Origin: ZLKRG08 sp963977625
GTDB lineage: Bacteria; Actinomycetota; Actinomycetes; Nanopelagicales; Nanopelagicaceae
DNA length: 9,506 nucleotides
Assembly (NCBI GenBank): GCA_963977625.1
Contig: CAXBPX010000047.1
Span: 1 to 9,506 of the forward strand
Direction of reading: 5' to 3'
The notes under the pieces are model-generated. The model saw only the letters and a program-made list of their open reading frames with translations. It did no database searches and was not told the DNA's origin. This document shows positions 1-6,681 of the stretch, one piece after another. Within the stretch, counting starts at the first letter, position 1, and each line of letters starts with the position of its first letter. A program made the position numbers and the translations under genes.

Positions 1-1
1 T

Positions 2-646
2 ATTGTTAATTCACAGAGTGGATTAAATAAAAATCTATGGATTCCTGGAATTGCTCATAGTTCTAAAACCAAGAGTCATATTTTAAGAATTTTAAATCCG
101 GGCGCGGCAGCTACCATCATTACCGTAGAAGTGCTCTCAAGCGATGGCAGATATATTCCAGTGGGATTAGATAATCGAAAAATTCAGGGCGGAAAAGTAG
201 CCGATATTTCATTTGATTTTGATGGTAAACAGTCCAGTTTTGGAATCCGAATTACTTCTGATCAACCGATTGCCGCATCTGTTTTTAGCAGAATCGGTGC
301 AGATTTCACTTGGAGTACTGCGACCGCTCCAGCTACTACTGGAACTTGGGCGATTACTGGGTTAGATCCAACTTTGCAATTTGTCGGAACTGAAATTGAA
401 GTTGAACTTAAAGTTTTAATGCCTAAAAAGAAGATAATTTCAAAGCAAATTGTCGGCACTGATTACGCAACTTATAAATTACCAAGTGGTGCAATTGGCA
501 TGCGCATCGAACGCATATCTAACAATACGGCTGCTGCGTTATTAGTGACATCACAGAGCGGTATCGGCTATCTACCTATTGTTAATGGTTCGCAATTGAC
601 CAGAAGTACCGTGCCTACTGCCAATATCGGCGTGTTAAATCCCTAA
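2..646 (+). CDS. DUF5719-like protein, 3' part only
   Basis: The reading frame is open from base 2 with no start in view, so the gene begins upstream and only about 214 C-terminal residues are seen. The GTG at 131 is internal; sequence of the same character (residues such as LWIPG and HILRILNPG) continues upstream of it. The visible part is rich in beta-prone, Ser/Thr/Gly/Ile-rich stretches with a repeated logic: a line like 'LRILNPGAAATIITVEVLSSDG', then a 'P.G' segment, then 'ITSDQPIAASVFSR'. This resembles the repeated beta modules of DUF5719 proteins, which in many Actinobacteria lie just upstream of the DUF3499 gene and are thought to be exported or envelope-associated. The N-terminal signal or anchor would lie outside the window. 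No catalytic motif is seen. The family call rests on sequence style plus position; the function is unknown. Confidence 0.6.
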   Translation: MVNSQSGLNKNLWIPGIAHSSKTKSHILRILNPGAAATIITVEVLSSDGRYIPVGLDNRKIQGGKVADISFDFDGKQSSFGIRITSDQPIAASVFSRIGADFTWSTATAPATTGTWAITGLDPTLQFVGTEIEVELKVLMPKKKIISKQIVGTDYATYKLPSGAIGMRIERISNNTAAALLVTSQSGIGYLPIVNGSQLTRSTVPTANIGVLNP

Positions 647-676
647 TCTTTAAGCCCTGCAGACTAGTTTTCTCGT

Positions 677-1042
677 ATGAGTAATCGGACCAGTAGACAT
701 TGCTCCCGTTCGGGATGTCACCGAAAAGCTGCGATGACTCTTACTTATGTTTACTCCGAATCAATTGCGGTATTAGGACCGTTGGCTACTTACTCCGAAC
801 CACATGCATATGATCTCTGTGAAATTCACGGCGCAAAATTAACTGTGCCAAATGGATGGCAAGTTATTAGACGTGAAATTAGCTCTGGCGCTACTGGTCC
901 CTCAGAAGAAGATTTAATGGCCATTGCAGATGCGGTTCGCGAAGTAGCAAACCGAGAAGTAATAGAAAATTCTTCGAACCACTCCTCAAATAATTCTGCA
1001 ATTGGGCGTCGCGGTCATCTGCGTTCGGTTCCAAATTCTTAA
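677..1042 (+). CDS. DUF3499 family protein
   Basis: A 121-residue protein whose first 60 residues match the DUF3499 pattern closely: a Cys-rich start (C9, C14, H15), then TLTYVYSESIAVLGPLATY, then EPHAYDLCEIH (C48, H51). The C-x4-C and C-x2-H pairs could form a zinc site; that is inference. The tail from about residue 90 is polar, with many Asn and Ser, and looks disordered. The family is nearly restricted to Actinobacteria and has no established function; it is the Rv3258c-type neighbour of the phosphomannomutase gene in mycobacteria. The ATG at 677 is chosen because it precedes the conserved CSR..C motif by a short distance. No clear Shine-Dalgarno lies in the 30 bp gap after the previous gene. 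manB follows after 14 bp, so the two are probably cotranscribed. Confidence 0.88.
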   Translation: MSNRTSRHCSRSGCHRKAAMTLTYVYSESIAVLGPLATYSEPHAYDLCEIHGAKLTVPNGWQVIRREISSGATGPSEEDLMAIADAVREVANREVIENSSNHSSNNSAIGRRGHLRSVPNS

Positions 1043-1056
1043 ATTTCTAGATAATC

Positions 1057-2412
1057 ATGAGTATTCCAAATATTTTTAAAGCTTACGATATTCGTGGATT
1101 AGTGGGCACCCAACTAACTAAACAATTTGCGTTCTCAACCGGTGTGGCTTTTGCAAAATTTATCGAATTGGAACGAGAACCAGCAACGGTGGTAATCGGT
1201 GAAGATATGCGCCCTTCATCACCCGAACTTGCAGATGCATTCTCTGCCGGAGTGAATTCACAAGGCATGGATGTAATTCGAATCGGTTTGGCATCAACTG
1301 ACATGCTTTATTTTGCAGCCGGAAAATTAAATTTACCAGGCGCAATGTTTACCGCAAGCCATAATCCAGCTGAATATAACGGTATCAAATTATGTTTAAG
1401 CGGCGCTCGGCCAATCGGAAAAGAATCCGGATTGCTGACCATTGAGAATTTTGTGAAAACCGGAGTTCCAGTCAGCATGCGCCCAGTTGGACTGGAAAGT
1501 AAAAAAGATATGCTCAAAGAGTATGTGGATCATCTTTTAACTTTGGTAGATGTATCTGAAATCCGAAAGCTAAAAATTGTCATAGATGCAGGCAACGGAA
1601 TGGCTGGACATACTGCACCGGCAGTTTTCGAGCGGCTTAATTGCGAAATTACGGAAATGTATTATGAATTAGATGGAACTTTTCCAAACCATGAAGCAAA
1701 TCCAATTGATGAAGCAAACCTCAAAGATTTGAAAAAAATGGTTAGGAAAAAGGATGCCGATATTGGTTTGGCATTTGATGGTGATGCGGATCGATGTTTC
1801 TTGGTGGATGAAACTGGTACTGCAGTAAATCCTTCTTTATTGACTGCGTTAATTGCAGCGAGAGAATTAAAGAAGAAACCTGGTTCGGCAATAATTTACA
1901 ATTTAATTTCATCACGTGCCGTTCGTGAAATTGTGGAAGAAAACGGTGGCAAACCATTGCGCTCTAGAGTTGGCCATTCGTATATCAAAGCCATGATGGC
2001 CGAATCAGGTGCAATATTTGGTGGCGAACATTCGGGACATTTTTATTTCTCGGACTTTTGGCGTGCGGATTCTGGGATGTTAGCTGCACTACATGCAATT
2101 GCTGCGCTTGGGGAAAGCCAACTGACACTCTCTGAGTTACTTGCGCCATATGCGCGTTATTTTGCAAGTGGTGAAATTAATTCAAAAGTATCTGATAGCA
2201 AAGCGATCATGGCTGCAATTAAGTCGCAATATGGTGCCAAATCTGGTGTTACTACCGACGAACTTGATGGTTTAACTATCGATGGAGATACCTGGTGGTT
2301 CAACGTGCGCGCATCAAACACGGAGCCGCTACTTAGACTAAACGTTGAGGCTAAGACGCAGGCGCAGATGGCAGCCTTGCGTGATGAGGTGCTGGCTGTA
2401 ATTAGAGGTTAA
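1057..2412 (+). CDS. manB: Phosphomannomutase/phosphoglucomutase
   Basis: A cytosolic alpha-D-phosphohexomutase that interconverts hexose-6-phosphate and hexose-1-phosphate, supplying mannose-1-P or glucose-1-P for GDP-mannose and envelope glycan synthesis. All four family signatures are present in order: the active-site serine loop TASHNP (S101 as phosphoserine), the metal loop DGDADR (241-246), the sugar-specificity loop GEHSGH (323-328), and the phosphate-binding loop RASNTEP (418-424). The GEHSGH form is shared by PMM/PGM enzymes that accept both mannose and glucose phosphates, so the preferred substrate cannot be settled here. The length of 451 residues is normal and the N-terminus (FKAYDIRG at 7-14) fits the start at 1057. 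No obvious Shine-Dalgarno precedes the ATG. The manA-type gene and the SIS-like gene that often follow manB in other Actinobacteria are absent; ahcY comes next. Confidence 0.95.
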   Translation: MSIPNIFKAYDIRGLVGTQLTKQFAFSTGVAFAKFIELEREPATVVIGEDMRPSSPELADAFSAGVNSQGMDVIRIGLASTDMLYFAAGKLNLPGAMFTASHNPAEYNGIKLCLSGARPIGKESGLLTIENFVKTGVPVSMRPVGLESKKDMLKEYVDHLLTLVDVSEIRKLKIVIDAGNGMAGHTAPAVFERLNCEITEMYYELDGTFPNHEANPIDEANLKDLKKMVRKKDADIGLAFDGDADRCFLVDETGTAVNPSLLTALIAARELKKKPGSAIIYNLISSRAVREIVEENGGKPLRSRVGHSYIKAMMAESGAIFGGEHSGHFYFSDFWRADSGMLAALHAIAALGESQLTLSELLAPYARYFASGEINSKVSDSKAIMAAIKSQYGAKSGVTTDELDGLTIDGDTWWFNVRASNTEPLLRLNVEAKTQAQMAALRDEVLAVIRG

Positions 2413-2418
2413 ACTAGC

Positions 2419-2442
2419 CTTCTGCGCGAGGCCTCGCCGAAG
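2419..2442 (+). promoter_or_regulatory. GC-rich palindrome/hairpin in the ahcY leader
   Basis: The 61 bp between manB and ahcY holds a perfect 12-bp palindrome, GCGAGGCCTCGC (2426-2437), flanked by CTTC (2419-2422) and GAAG (2439-2442), which also pair. As RNA this gives an interrupted stem of about 9 bp with a GGCC loop. An AT palindrome, AGAAAAGTTTTCT (2441-2453), follows directly. The structure could be a weak manB terminator (the T run is only four bases and sits five bases from the stem), a leader element controlling ahcY, or a protein-binding site. The base pairing is seen directly; the role is inferred and undecided. Confidence 0.45.
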
Positions 2443-2461
2443 AAAAGTTTTCTAAATCTCT

Positions 2462-2467
2462 AAGGAG
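2462..2467 (+). promoter_or_regulatory. Strong Shine-Dalgarno deciding the TTG start of ahcY
   Basis: AAGGAG ends six bases before a TTG codon at 2474. No ATG or GTG exists nearby in the ahcY frame, and the first residues after the TTG match the expected beginning of the protein. This is one of the few clear ribosome binding sites in the window, consistent with strong translation of ahcY despite its rare start codon. Confidence 0.8.
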
Positions 2468-2473
2468 CATAAA

Positions 2474-3751
2474 TTGTCTACGACGACCTCTATTAAGCAC
2501 GATATTGCAAATCCAGCTCTTGCCGCTGAAGGCAAGAAGCGCATCGAATGGGCAGAACGCAACATGCCAGTTCTCGCACAAATTCGTGAACGTTTTGAAA
2601 AAACTAAACCATTTGCAGGTGTTCGCATTGCAGCTTGCATGCACGTCACTACTGAAACCGCGAATCTAATGCGCGTTCTAAAAGCAGGTGGCGCAGAGCT
2701 GGCACTTTGTGCATCAAATCCACTTTCTACTCAAGATGACACCGCAGCAGCGCTAGTTTACGAATATGGCATTAGCGTCTTTGCTCGTAATGCAGTCGAT
2801 CGCGATGGTTACTATGCACATATCAATGCCGCATTAGATATCGAACCACACCAAGTTTTTGATGATGGTTGCGATTTAGTAAATACTCTTCACACAACAC
2901 GTAAAGAGTTATTGCCAAATATTTCAGGTGGCTGCGAAGAAACCACCACTGGTGTAATTCGTTTAACTCAAATGGCAAAAGATGGCGCGCTAACTTTCCC
3001 AATGATTGCCGTTAATGACACTGACACCAAGCATATGTTTGATAATCGTTACGGAACCGGACAATCAACACTTGATGCAGTTTTCCGTGCCACCAACTTC
3101 TTGCTGGCTGGACGCACACTGGTAGTCGCAGGTTTTGGATATTGCGGTAAAGGTGTAGCAGAACGTGCACGTGGTCTTGGTGCGGATGTAATTGTTACTG
3201 AAATCGATCCAACTAAAGCATTAGATGCAATGATGCAAGGATTCCGTGTAATGCCAATGACTGAAGCAGCAAAGATCGGTGATGTTTTCATTACAGTTAC
3301 CGGTAACCGCGATGTGCTTCGTGAGGAACATTTCGTAGTCATGAAAGATGGCGCAATTTTGGCTAACTCTGGCCACTTCGATATCGAAATTGATGTGGCA
3401 TGGCTAGAACAAAATGCAGCTAAGAAGAATGCCAAGATGCGTCACCAGACTGACGAATATGTTTTAAAGAGTGGTAATCGTCTGTTATTACTAGCCGAAG
3501 GTCGCTTGGTAAATCTAGGCGCCGCAGAAGGTCACCCGGCAGCAGTTATGGATCTTTCATTCTCAGATCAGGCGCTTACCGCTGAATACTTAGTTAAAGA
3601 AGCAAAGAATTTAAAGCCAGGTGTTCACAATGTGCCAACTGAAATCGATAAGGAAGTTGCTCGCTTAAAGCTTGCAAGTATGGGTGGCGCAGTTGATGTG
3701 CTAACTCCAGCGCAAGAGCTTTACTTGAACTCTTGGGAACACGGTAGCTAA
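2474..3751 (+). CDS. ahcY: Adenosylhomocysteinase (SAH hydrolase), short Thermotoga/archaeal type
   Basis: Cytosolic NAD-dependent enzyme that splits S-adenosylhomocysteine into adenosine and homocysteine, removing the product inhibitor of methyltransferases. Catalytic positions known from the human enzyme appear at nearly the same numbers: H57, D131, E156, K186, D190, N191 and H301 (GHFD). The NAD-binding glycine motif GFGYCGKG spans 220-227, with E243 as a likely ribose-binding acid. The 425-residue length, the block MFDNRYGTGQSTLDA (188-202; T195 replaces the usual Cys) and the end LYLNSWEHGS resemble Thermotoga and archaeal enzymes. The roughly 40-residue insertion of typical actinobacterial and proteobacterial SahH and the C-terminal Lys/Tyr tail are lacking. 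Some methanogen relatives act on S-inosylhomocysteine, so the exact substrate is inferred. It starts at TTG behind a strong Shine-Dalgarno. Its stop overlaps the mtrA start by one base. Confidence 0.93.
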   Translation: MSTTTSIKHDIANPALAAEGKKRIEWAERNMPVLAQIRERFEKTKPFAGVRIAACMHVTTETANLMRVLKAGGAELALCASNPLSTQDDTAAALVYEYGISVFARNAVDRDGYYAHINAALDIEPHQVFDDGCDLVNTLHTTRKELLPNISGGCEETTTGVIRLTQMAKDGALTFPMIAVNDTDTKHMFDNRYGTGQSTLDAVFRATNFLLAGRTLVVAGFGYCGKGVAERARGLGADVIVTEIDPTKALDAMMQGFRVMPMTEAAKIGDVFITVTGNRDVLREEHFVVMKDGAILANSGHFDIEIDVAWLEQNAAKKNAKMRHQTDEYVLKSGNRLLLLAEGRLVNLGAAEGHPAAVMDLSFSDQALTAEYLVKEAKNLKPGVHNVPTEIDKEVARLKLASMGGAVDVLTPAQELYLNSWEHGS

Positions 3752-4437
3752 TGACTTTAGTGCTGGTCGTCGATGACGATCAAGATCTTGCAGAGATGCT
3801 CGGCATCGTTTTAACCGGTGCCGGCATCGATGTAGAGATGGTTGGTCGCGGCGATGAAGCACTTGAAGCTTTTCGCGAAACTAAACCAGATTTAGTTTTA
3901 TTAGATGTAATGCTTCCAGGGATTGATGGCGTTGAAGTTTGTAAATTAATTCGCGCCGAATCAATGGTGCCAATTGTGATGCTCACAGCTCGTGGCGATA
4001 CTCAAGATGTAGTCGCGGGTCTTGAAGCCGGTGCAGACGATTACATTGTTAAACCATTCAGACATCCATCTGAATTAGTTGCTCGAATTCGAACCAGACT
4101 TCGCCGTTCAACTCTGCCTTCAACCGGACAAGTTGCAATTGGCGATTTGAAAATTGATATGGTGGCACACGAAGTAACACGAAGCGGTAAGAAAATTCTT
4201 TTAACCCGATTAGAGTTTGAATTGCTAGCTGCATTGGCTAAAGAGCCAGGTCGAGTCTTTACTCGCGAAGCGTTGCTATCCGAAGTTTGGGGATATCACC
4301 ATTCAACCGATACTCGTCTGGTAAATGTGCACGTACAACGATTACGTTCAAAAGTTGAGCTAGATCCAGATAATCCTGAAATTGTCCTAACTGTACGTGG
4401 CGTTGGTTATCGAGCAGGTTCAACGGCTCTTAAGTGA
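3751..4437 (+). CDS. mtrA: Two-component response regulator MtrA (OmpR/PhoB type)
   Basis: DNA-binding response regulator, partner of MtrB, which in Actinobacteria controls cell-wall, division and osmotic-response genes. The receiver domain (about 1-118) has acidic pocket D8-D9, phospho-acceptor D52 in LLDVMLPG, T79 and K101 (KPF). The winged-helix effector domain (about 128-224) ends with the typical RGVGYR. The length of 228 matches MtrA, and the stretch from MLTARGDTQDVVAGLEAGADDY is characteristic of this orthologue group. The start is fixed by the TAATG overlap with ahcY, which leaves no room for a separate leader; any promoter of its own must lie inside ahcY. mtrB overlaps the 3' end by four bases. 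The tmk gene often found between sahH and mtrA in mycobacteria is missing. Confidence 0.95.
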   Translation: MTLVLVVDDDQDLAEMLGIVLTGAGIDVEMVGRGDEALEAFRETKPDLVLLDVMLPGIDGVEVCKLIRAESMVPIVMLTARGDTQDVVAGLEAGADDYIVKPFRHPSELVARIRTRLRRSTLPSTGQVAIGDLKIDMVAHEVTRSGKKILLTRLEFELLAALAKEPGRVFTREALLSEVWGYHHSTDTRLVNVHVQRLRSKVELDPDNPEIVLTVRGVGYRAGSTALK

Positions 4438-5969
4438 AACTCTCAAATTGGCTGCGCCACTCCCTAGCAGCTCGAGTAGTTATCTCAACTTCGCTGCTTA
4501 CTTTTGCTGCGATTTGGATTGCTGGTTCTGCGCTTTATTCCAATCTTTCCAGTGGTATTAAAGGTGTGAAATATGAATCTTCTATTTCAGATACCAAAGC
4601 TGCAGTTTATGCGCTGCAATATCAATTCTTATTAGCTGGTGAAAATCCAAGAGCGATTCGAAAAGCTATCGATGATCTCTCAACAAATGGAACTGTGTTT
4701 GGTACTACTACCAATACTGCGCCATATTTGATTTTCATACCTTCACCAGGCACAGATGTAATTAAAAATAACTACACGACCGTATCCGCATTTTTAACAG
4801 GTTCCATGATTCCGGCAAAATTGCGTGCCACAGTTCGAACCGATTCCGATGCACACAGTTCTTATCAGAAGATCACCAATACCTTTGGATTAACTTCTGA
4901 AGTTTTGATTGTAGGAAATCAGATTGAAATCCCAGATGTCGGGTTATATGAGTTATATCTGTTGTTTAATTTGGATAATCAAGGCAAGACTTTAAATATC
5001 GTGCTAAATTCTTTGATAGCTACTGGCACGGCATTGGTACTTTTGGTGGTGTTAGTGACACTTCTTGTGGTGCGACAAGTGGTGCGCCCGGTTCGTGAAG
5101 CTGCGATGACGGCAGAAGCGCTAGCTTCTGGCGATCTAGGTAAACGTATGAATGTCCGGGGCGAAGATGAAATTGCTCGACTCGGAAGTGCATTTAATGA
5201 GATGGCCAATTCATTACAAATTCAGATTACTAGATTAGAAAATCTTTCACATGTTCAACAGAGATTTGTTGGAGACGTAACTCATGAATTGCGTACGCCT
5301 TTAACAACTTTACGCATGGCGGCTGGAATGATTCACAGCGCTAAATCAAATTTCGATCCAACATTGCAAAGAAGCGTTGAGCTAATGATGTTACAGCTAG
5401 ATCGTTTTGAACGTTTACTTGAAGACCTATTAGAAATCAGTCGATTTGATGCCGAAGTTGCGGTTTTGGAGCCGGTGGAATTTGACCTATGTCTTTTAAC
5501 TACCAATGCAATCGATGATCTACGCATGGTGGCCAGCGAAGTTGGCACGCATATCGAAATAAATCGCCCCGCCGATTCTGTTTATATCAAAGGCGATATT
5601 CGAAGAATCGAAAGAATTTTAAGAAATCTGCTAATTAACGCGATCGACCATGCTGAAGCCAAACCAATAAATGTGACTATCAAGCAAAATGAGCAGGTAG
5701 TAGCAATTTCGGTGAGAGATCATGGAATCGGTTTGGATAAAGAGAGTGCGCTTAGAGTCTTTGACCGATTCTGGCGTGCAGATCCTTCTCGTTCGCGAGT
5801 GCGCGGCGGTACCGGACTTGGATTATCAATGGCTTTAGAAGATGCCCGATTACATAATGGAGAGTTAGAAGTTTACGGTGAACTGGGCAAAGGTGCGCAC
5901 TTTGTTTTAACTTTGCCAAAGCAAGCCGGTGGTGAAATTCCACAGCGAATCATCCCACTCAAATTTTAA
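4434..5969 (+). CDS. mtrB: Sensor histidine kinase MtrB
   Basis: Membrane sensor kinase that phosphorylates MtrA. Order of parts: membrane segment about 12-35, extracytoplasmic sensor about 36-187, second membrane segment about 188-213, HAMP linker about 214-266, HisKA with H284 in the H-box DVTHELRTP, then the HATPase domain with N-box N398/N402, G1 box DHGIG (429-433), F-box FDRFWRAD and G2 box GGTGLGLS (458-465). All kinase motifs are intact. At 511 residues it is somewhat shorter than mycobacterial MtrB (about 567), mostly through a short C-terminal tail and possibly the sensor. It starts at GTG in a GTGA overlap with the mtrA stop, implying coupled translation. The lipoprotein gene lpqB, which normally follows mtrB and modulates MtrAB signalling, is absent; comF follows 26 bp later. 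Confidence 0.95.
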   Translation: MKLSNWLRHSLAARVVISTSLLTFAAIWIAGSALYSNLSSGIKGVKYESSISDTKAAVYALQYQFLLAGENPRAIRKAIDDLSTNGTVFGTTTNTAPYLIFIPSPGTDVIKNNYTTVSAFLTGSMIPAKLRATVRTDSDAHSSYQKITNTFGLTSEVLIVGNQIEIPDVGLYELYLLFNLDNQGKTLNIVLNSLIATGTALVLLVVLVTLLVVRQVVRPVREAAMTAEALASGDLGKRMNVRGEDEIARLGSAFNEMANSLQIQITRLENLSHVQQRFVGDVTHELRTPLTTLRMAAGMIHSAKSNFDPTLQRSVELMMLQLDRFERLLEDLLEISRFDAEVAVLEPVEFDLCLLTTNAIDDLRMVASEVGTHIEINRPADSVYIKGDIRRIERILRNLLINAIDHAEAKPINVTIKQNEQVVAISVRDHGIGLDKESALRVFDRFWRADPSRSRVRGGTGLGLSMALEDARLHNGELEVYGELGKGAHFVLTLPKQAGGEIPQRIIPLKF

Positions 5970-5995
5970 TTAGAAGTTAAAGAAATAATGGGGCC

Positions 5996-6634
5996 ATGTT
6001 GGCACCATTGAAAGAGTTACTTTTCCCAATTCATTGTTTTGGCTGTCGGGCAATTGGAATCGAAATCTGTTCCAAATGTCGCAAATTTTGGAATCCACAT
6101 TTTTATGTACAAACAATTGAAGAATTGCAAGTTTATTCATCAATTAGATATTCGCCAGTTGCTAGATCTATTCTTTTGGGTGCTAAAGAGAATTCATTTG
6201 CCATAGCTGACGAATTGATTATTGAGGCGATGCTAAATTGTTTACATCGATTACCAACTCAAGTCTTACGCAAAGCAACTTTGATTCCCATCCCCGGATC
6301 AAAGCGTGCGATACGAAAACGTGGTCGGGACTTTATTTATGACCTAACTCAAGAAGTTTCATTAAGAAGTGGTCTGCCAATGGTTTCGGGAATGATTATC
6401 CAACGAAGATTGTTAGATCAAAGTGGACTTAGCGCAGTGGATAGGAAACGTAATATTTATGGAGCATTCTCGTTTCACGGAAATGTTCAACAAATAAATG
6501 GTGAAATTCTCTTAGTTGATGATTTGGTCACAACCGGAGCAACCCTTTTAGAGGCTAAAAGAGCCTTAAATGCGAGTGGTTTTTCGGTAAATCGGGCGAT
6601 TACCGCCTGCGTGGCACAGACCTCTAACATATGA
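5996..6634 (+). CDS. comF: ComF family protein (phosphoribosyltransferase fold)
   Basis: A 212-residue protein with an N-terminal four-cysteine zinc knuckle (C14, C17, C25, C28) and a C-terminal phosphoribosyltransferase domain whose PRPP loop reads LLVDDLVTTGAT (172-183). The middle segments RKRGRDF (107-113) and DQSGLSAVDRKRN (141-153) follow the actinobacterial ComF pattern, R-x-R-G-x-D and D-x-x-G-L, instead of the Firmicute RGFNQ form. ComF proteins are linked to DNA uptake in naturally competent bacteria, but in Actinobacteria the role is uncertain; a function in DNA transformation is not shown here. The start at 5996 is supported by the immediate LLFPIHCFGC motif; the Shine-Dalgarno is poor. 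The codon pattern looks AT-richer than in ahcY, as expected for low expression. The hpf/raiA gene that usually lies between comF and secA is missing. Confidence 0.88.
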   Translation: MLAPLKELLFPIHCFGCRAIGIEICSKCRKFWNPHFYVQTIEELQVYSSIRYSPVARSILLGAKENSFAIADELIIEAMLNCLHRLPTQVLRKATLIPIPGSKRAIRKRGRDFIYDLTQEVSLRSGLPMVSGMIIQRRLLDQSGLSAVDRKRNIYGAFSFHGNVQQINGEILLVDDLVTTGATLLEAKRALNASGFSVNRAITACVAQTSNI

Positions 6635-6650
6635 GCCTATTCTCAAAATA

Positions 6651-6678
6651 TCTGAATGTCTGAATTTAAGAAAGGGAG
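6651..6678 (+). promoter_or_regulatory. secA leader: short direct repeat and Shine-Dalgarno
   Basis: The 47 bp gap before secA contains TCTGAAT twice (6651-6657 and 6659-6665, one base apart), then AAAGGGAG (6671-6678), a purine-rich ribosome binding site just three bases from the ATG at 6682. A TATTCT at 6638 weakly resembles a -10 box but has no convincing -35 partner. The ribosome binding site is credible; the repeat may be chance. Confidence 0.4.
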
Positions 6679-6681
6679 TAA

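Noticed and set aside
2377..2404. Promoter for ahcY inside the manB 3' end (TTGCGT, 16 bp, TAATTA)
   Set aside because: Matches to consensus boxes are poor and fall in constrained coding sequence; not above chance.
2413..2473. SAH riboswitch before ahcY
   Set aside because: The gap is only 61 bases and I do not recognise the conserved SAH-binding core; only a palindrome is supported. A covariance-model search would decide.
3049..3435. 128-codon open frame on the minus strand inside ahcY
   Set aside because: It lies fully opposite conserved NAD-binding sequence, its peptide is Ser/Thr/Ala/Pro-rich without family features, and it has no spacing or start signals of its own.
5988..6011. Tiny upstream frame ATG...TGA (MGPCWHH) overlapping the comF start
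   Set aside because: Seven codons with no Shine-Dalgarno; could arise by chance, and no conservation can be tested here.
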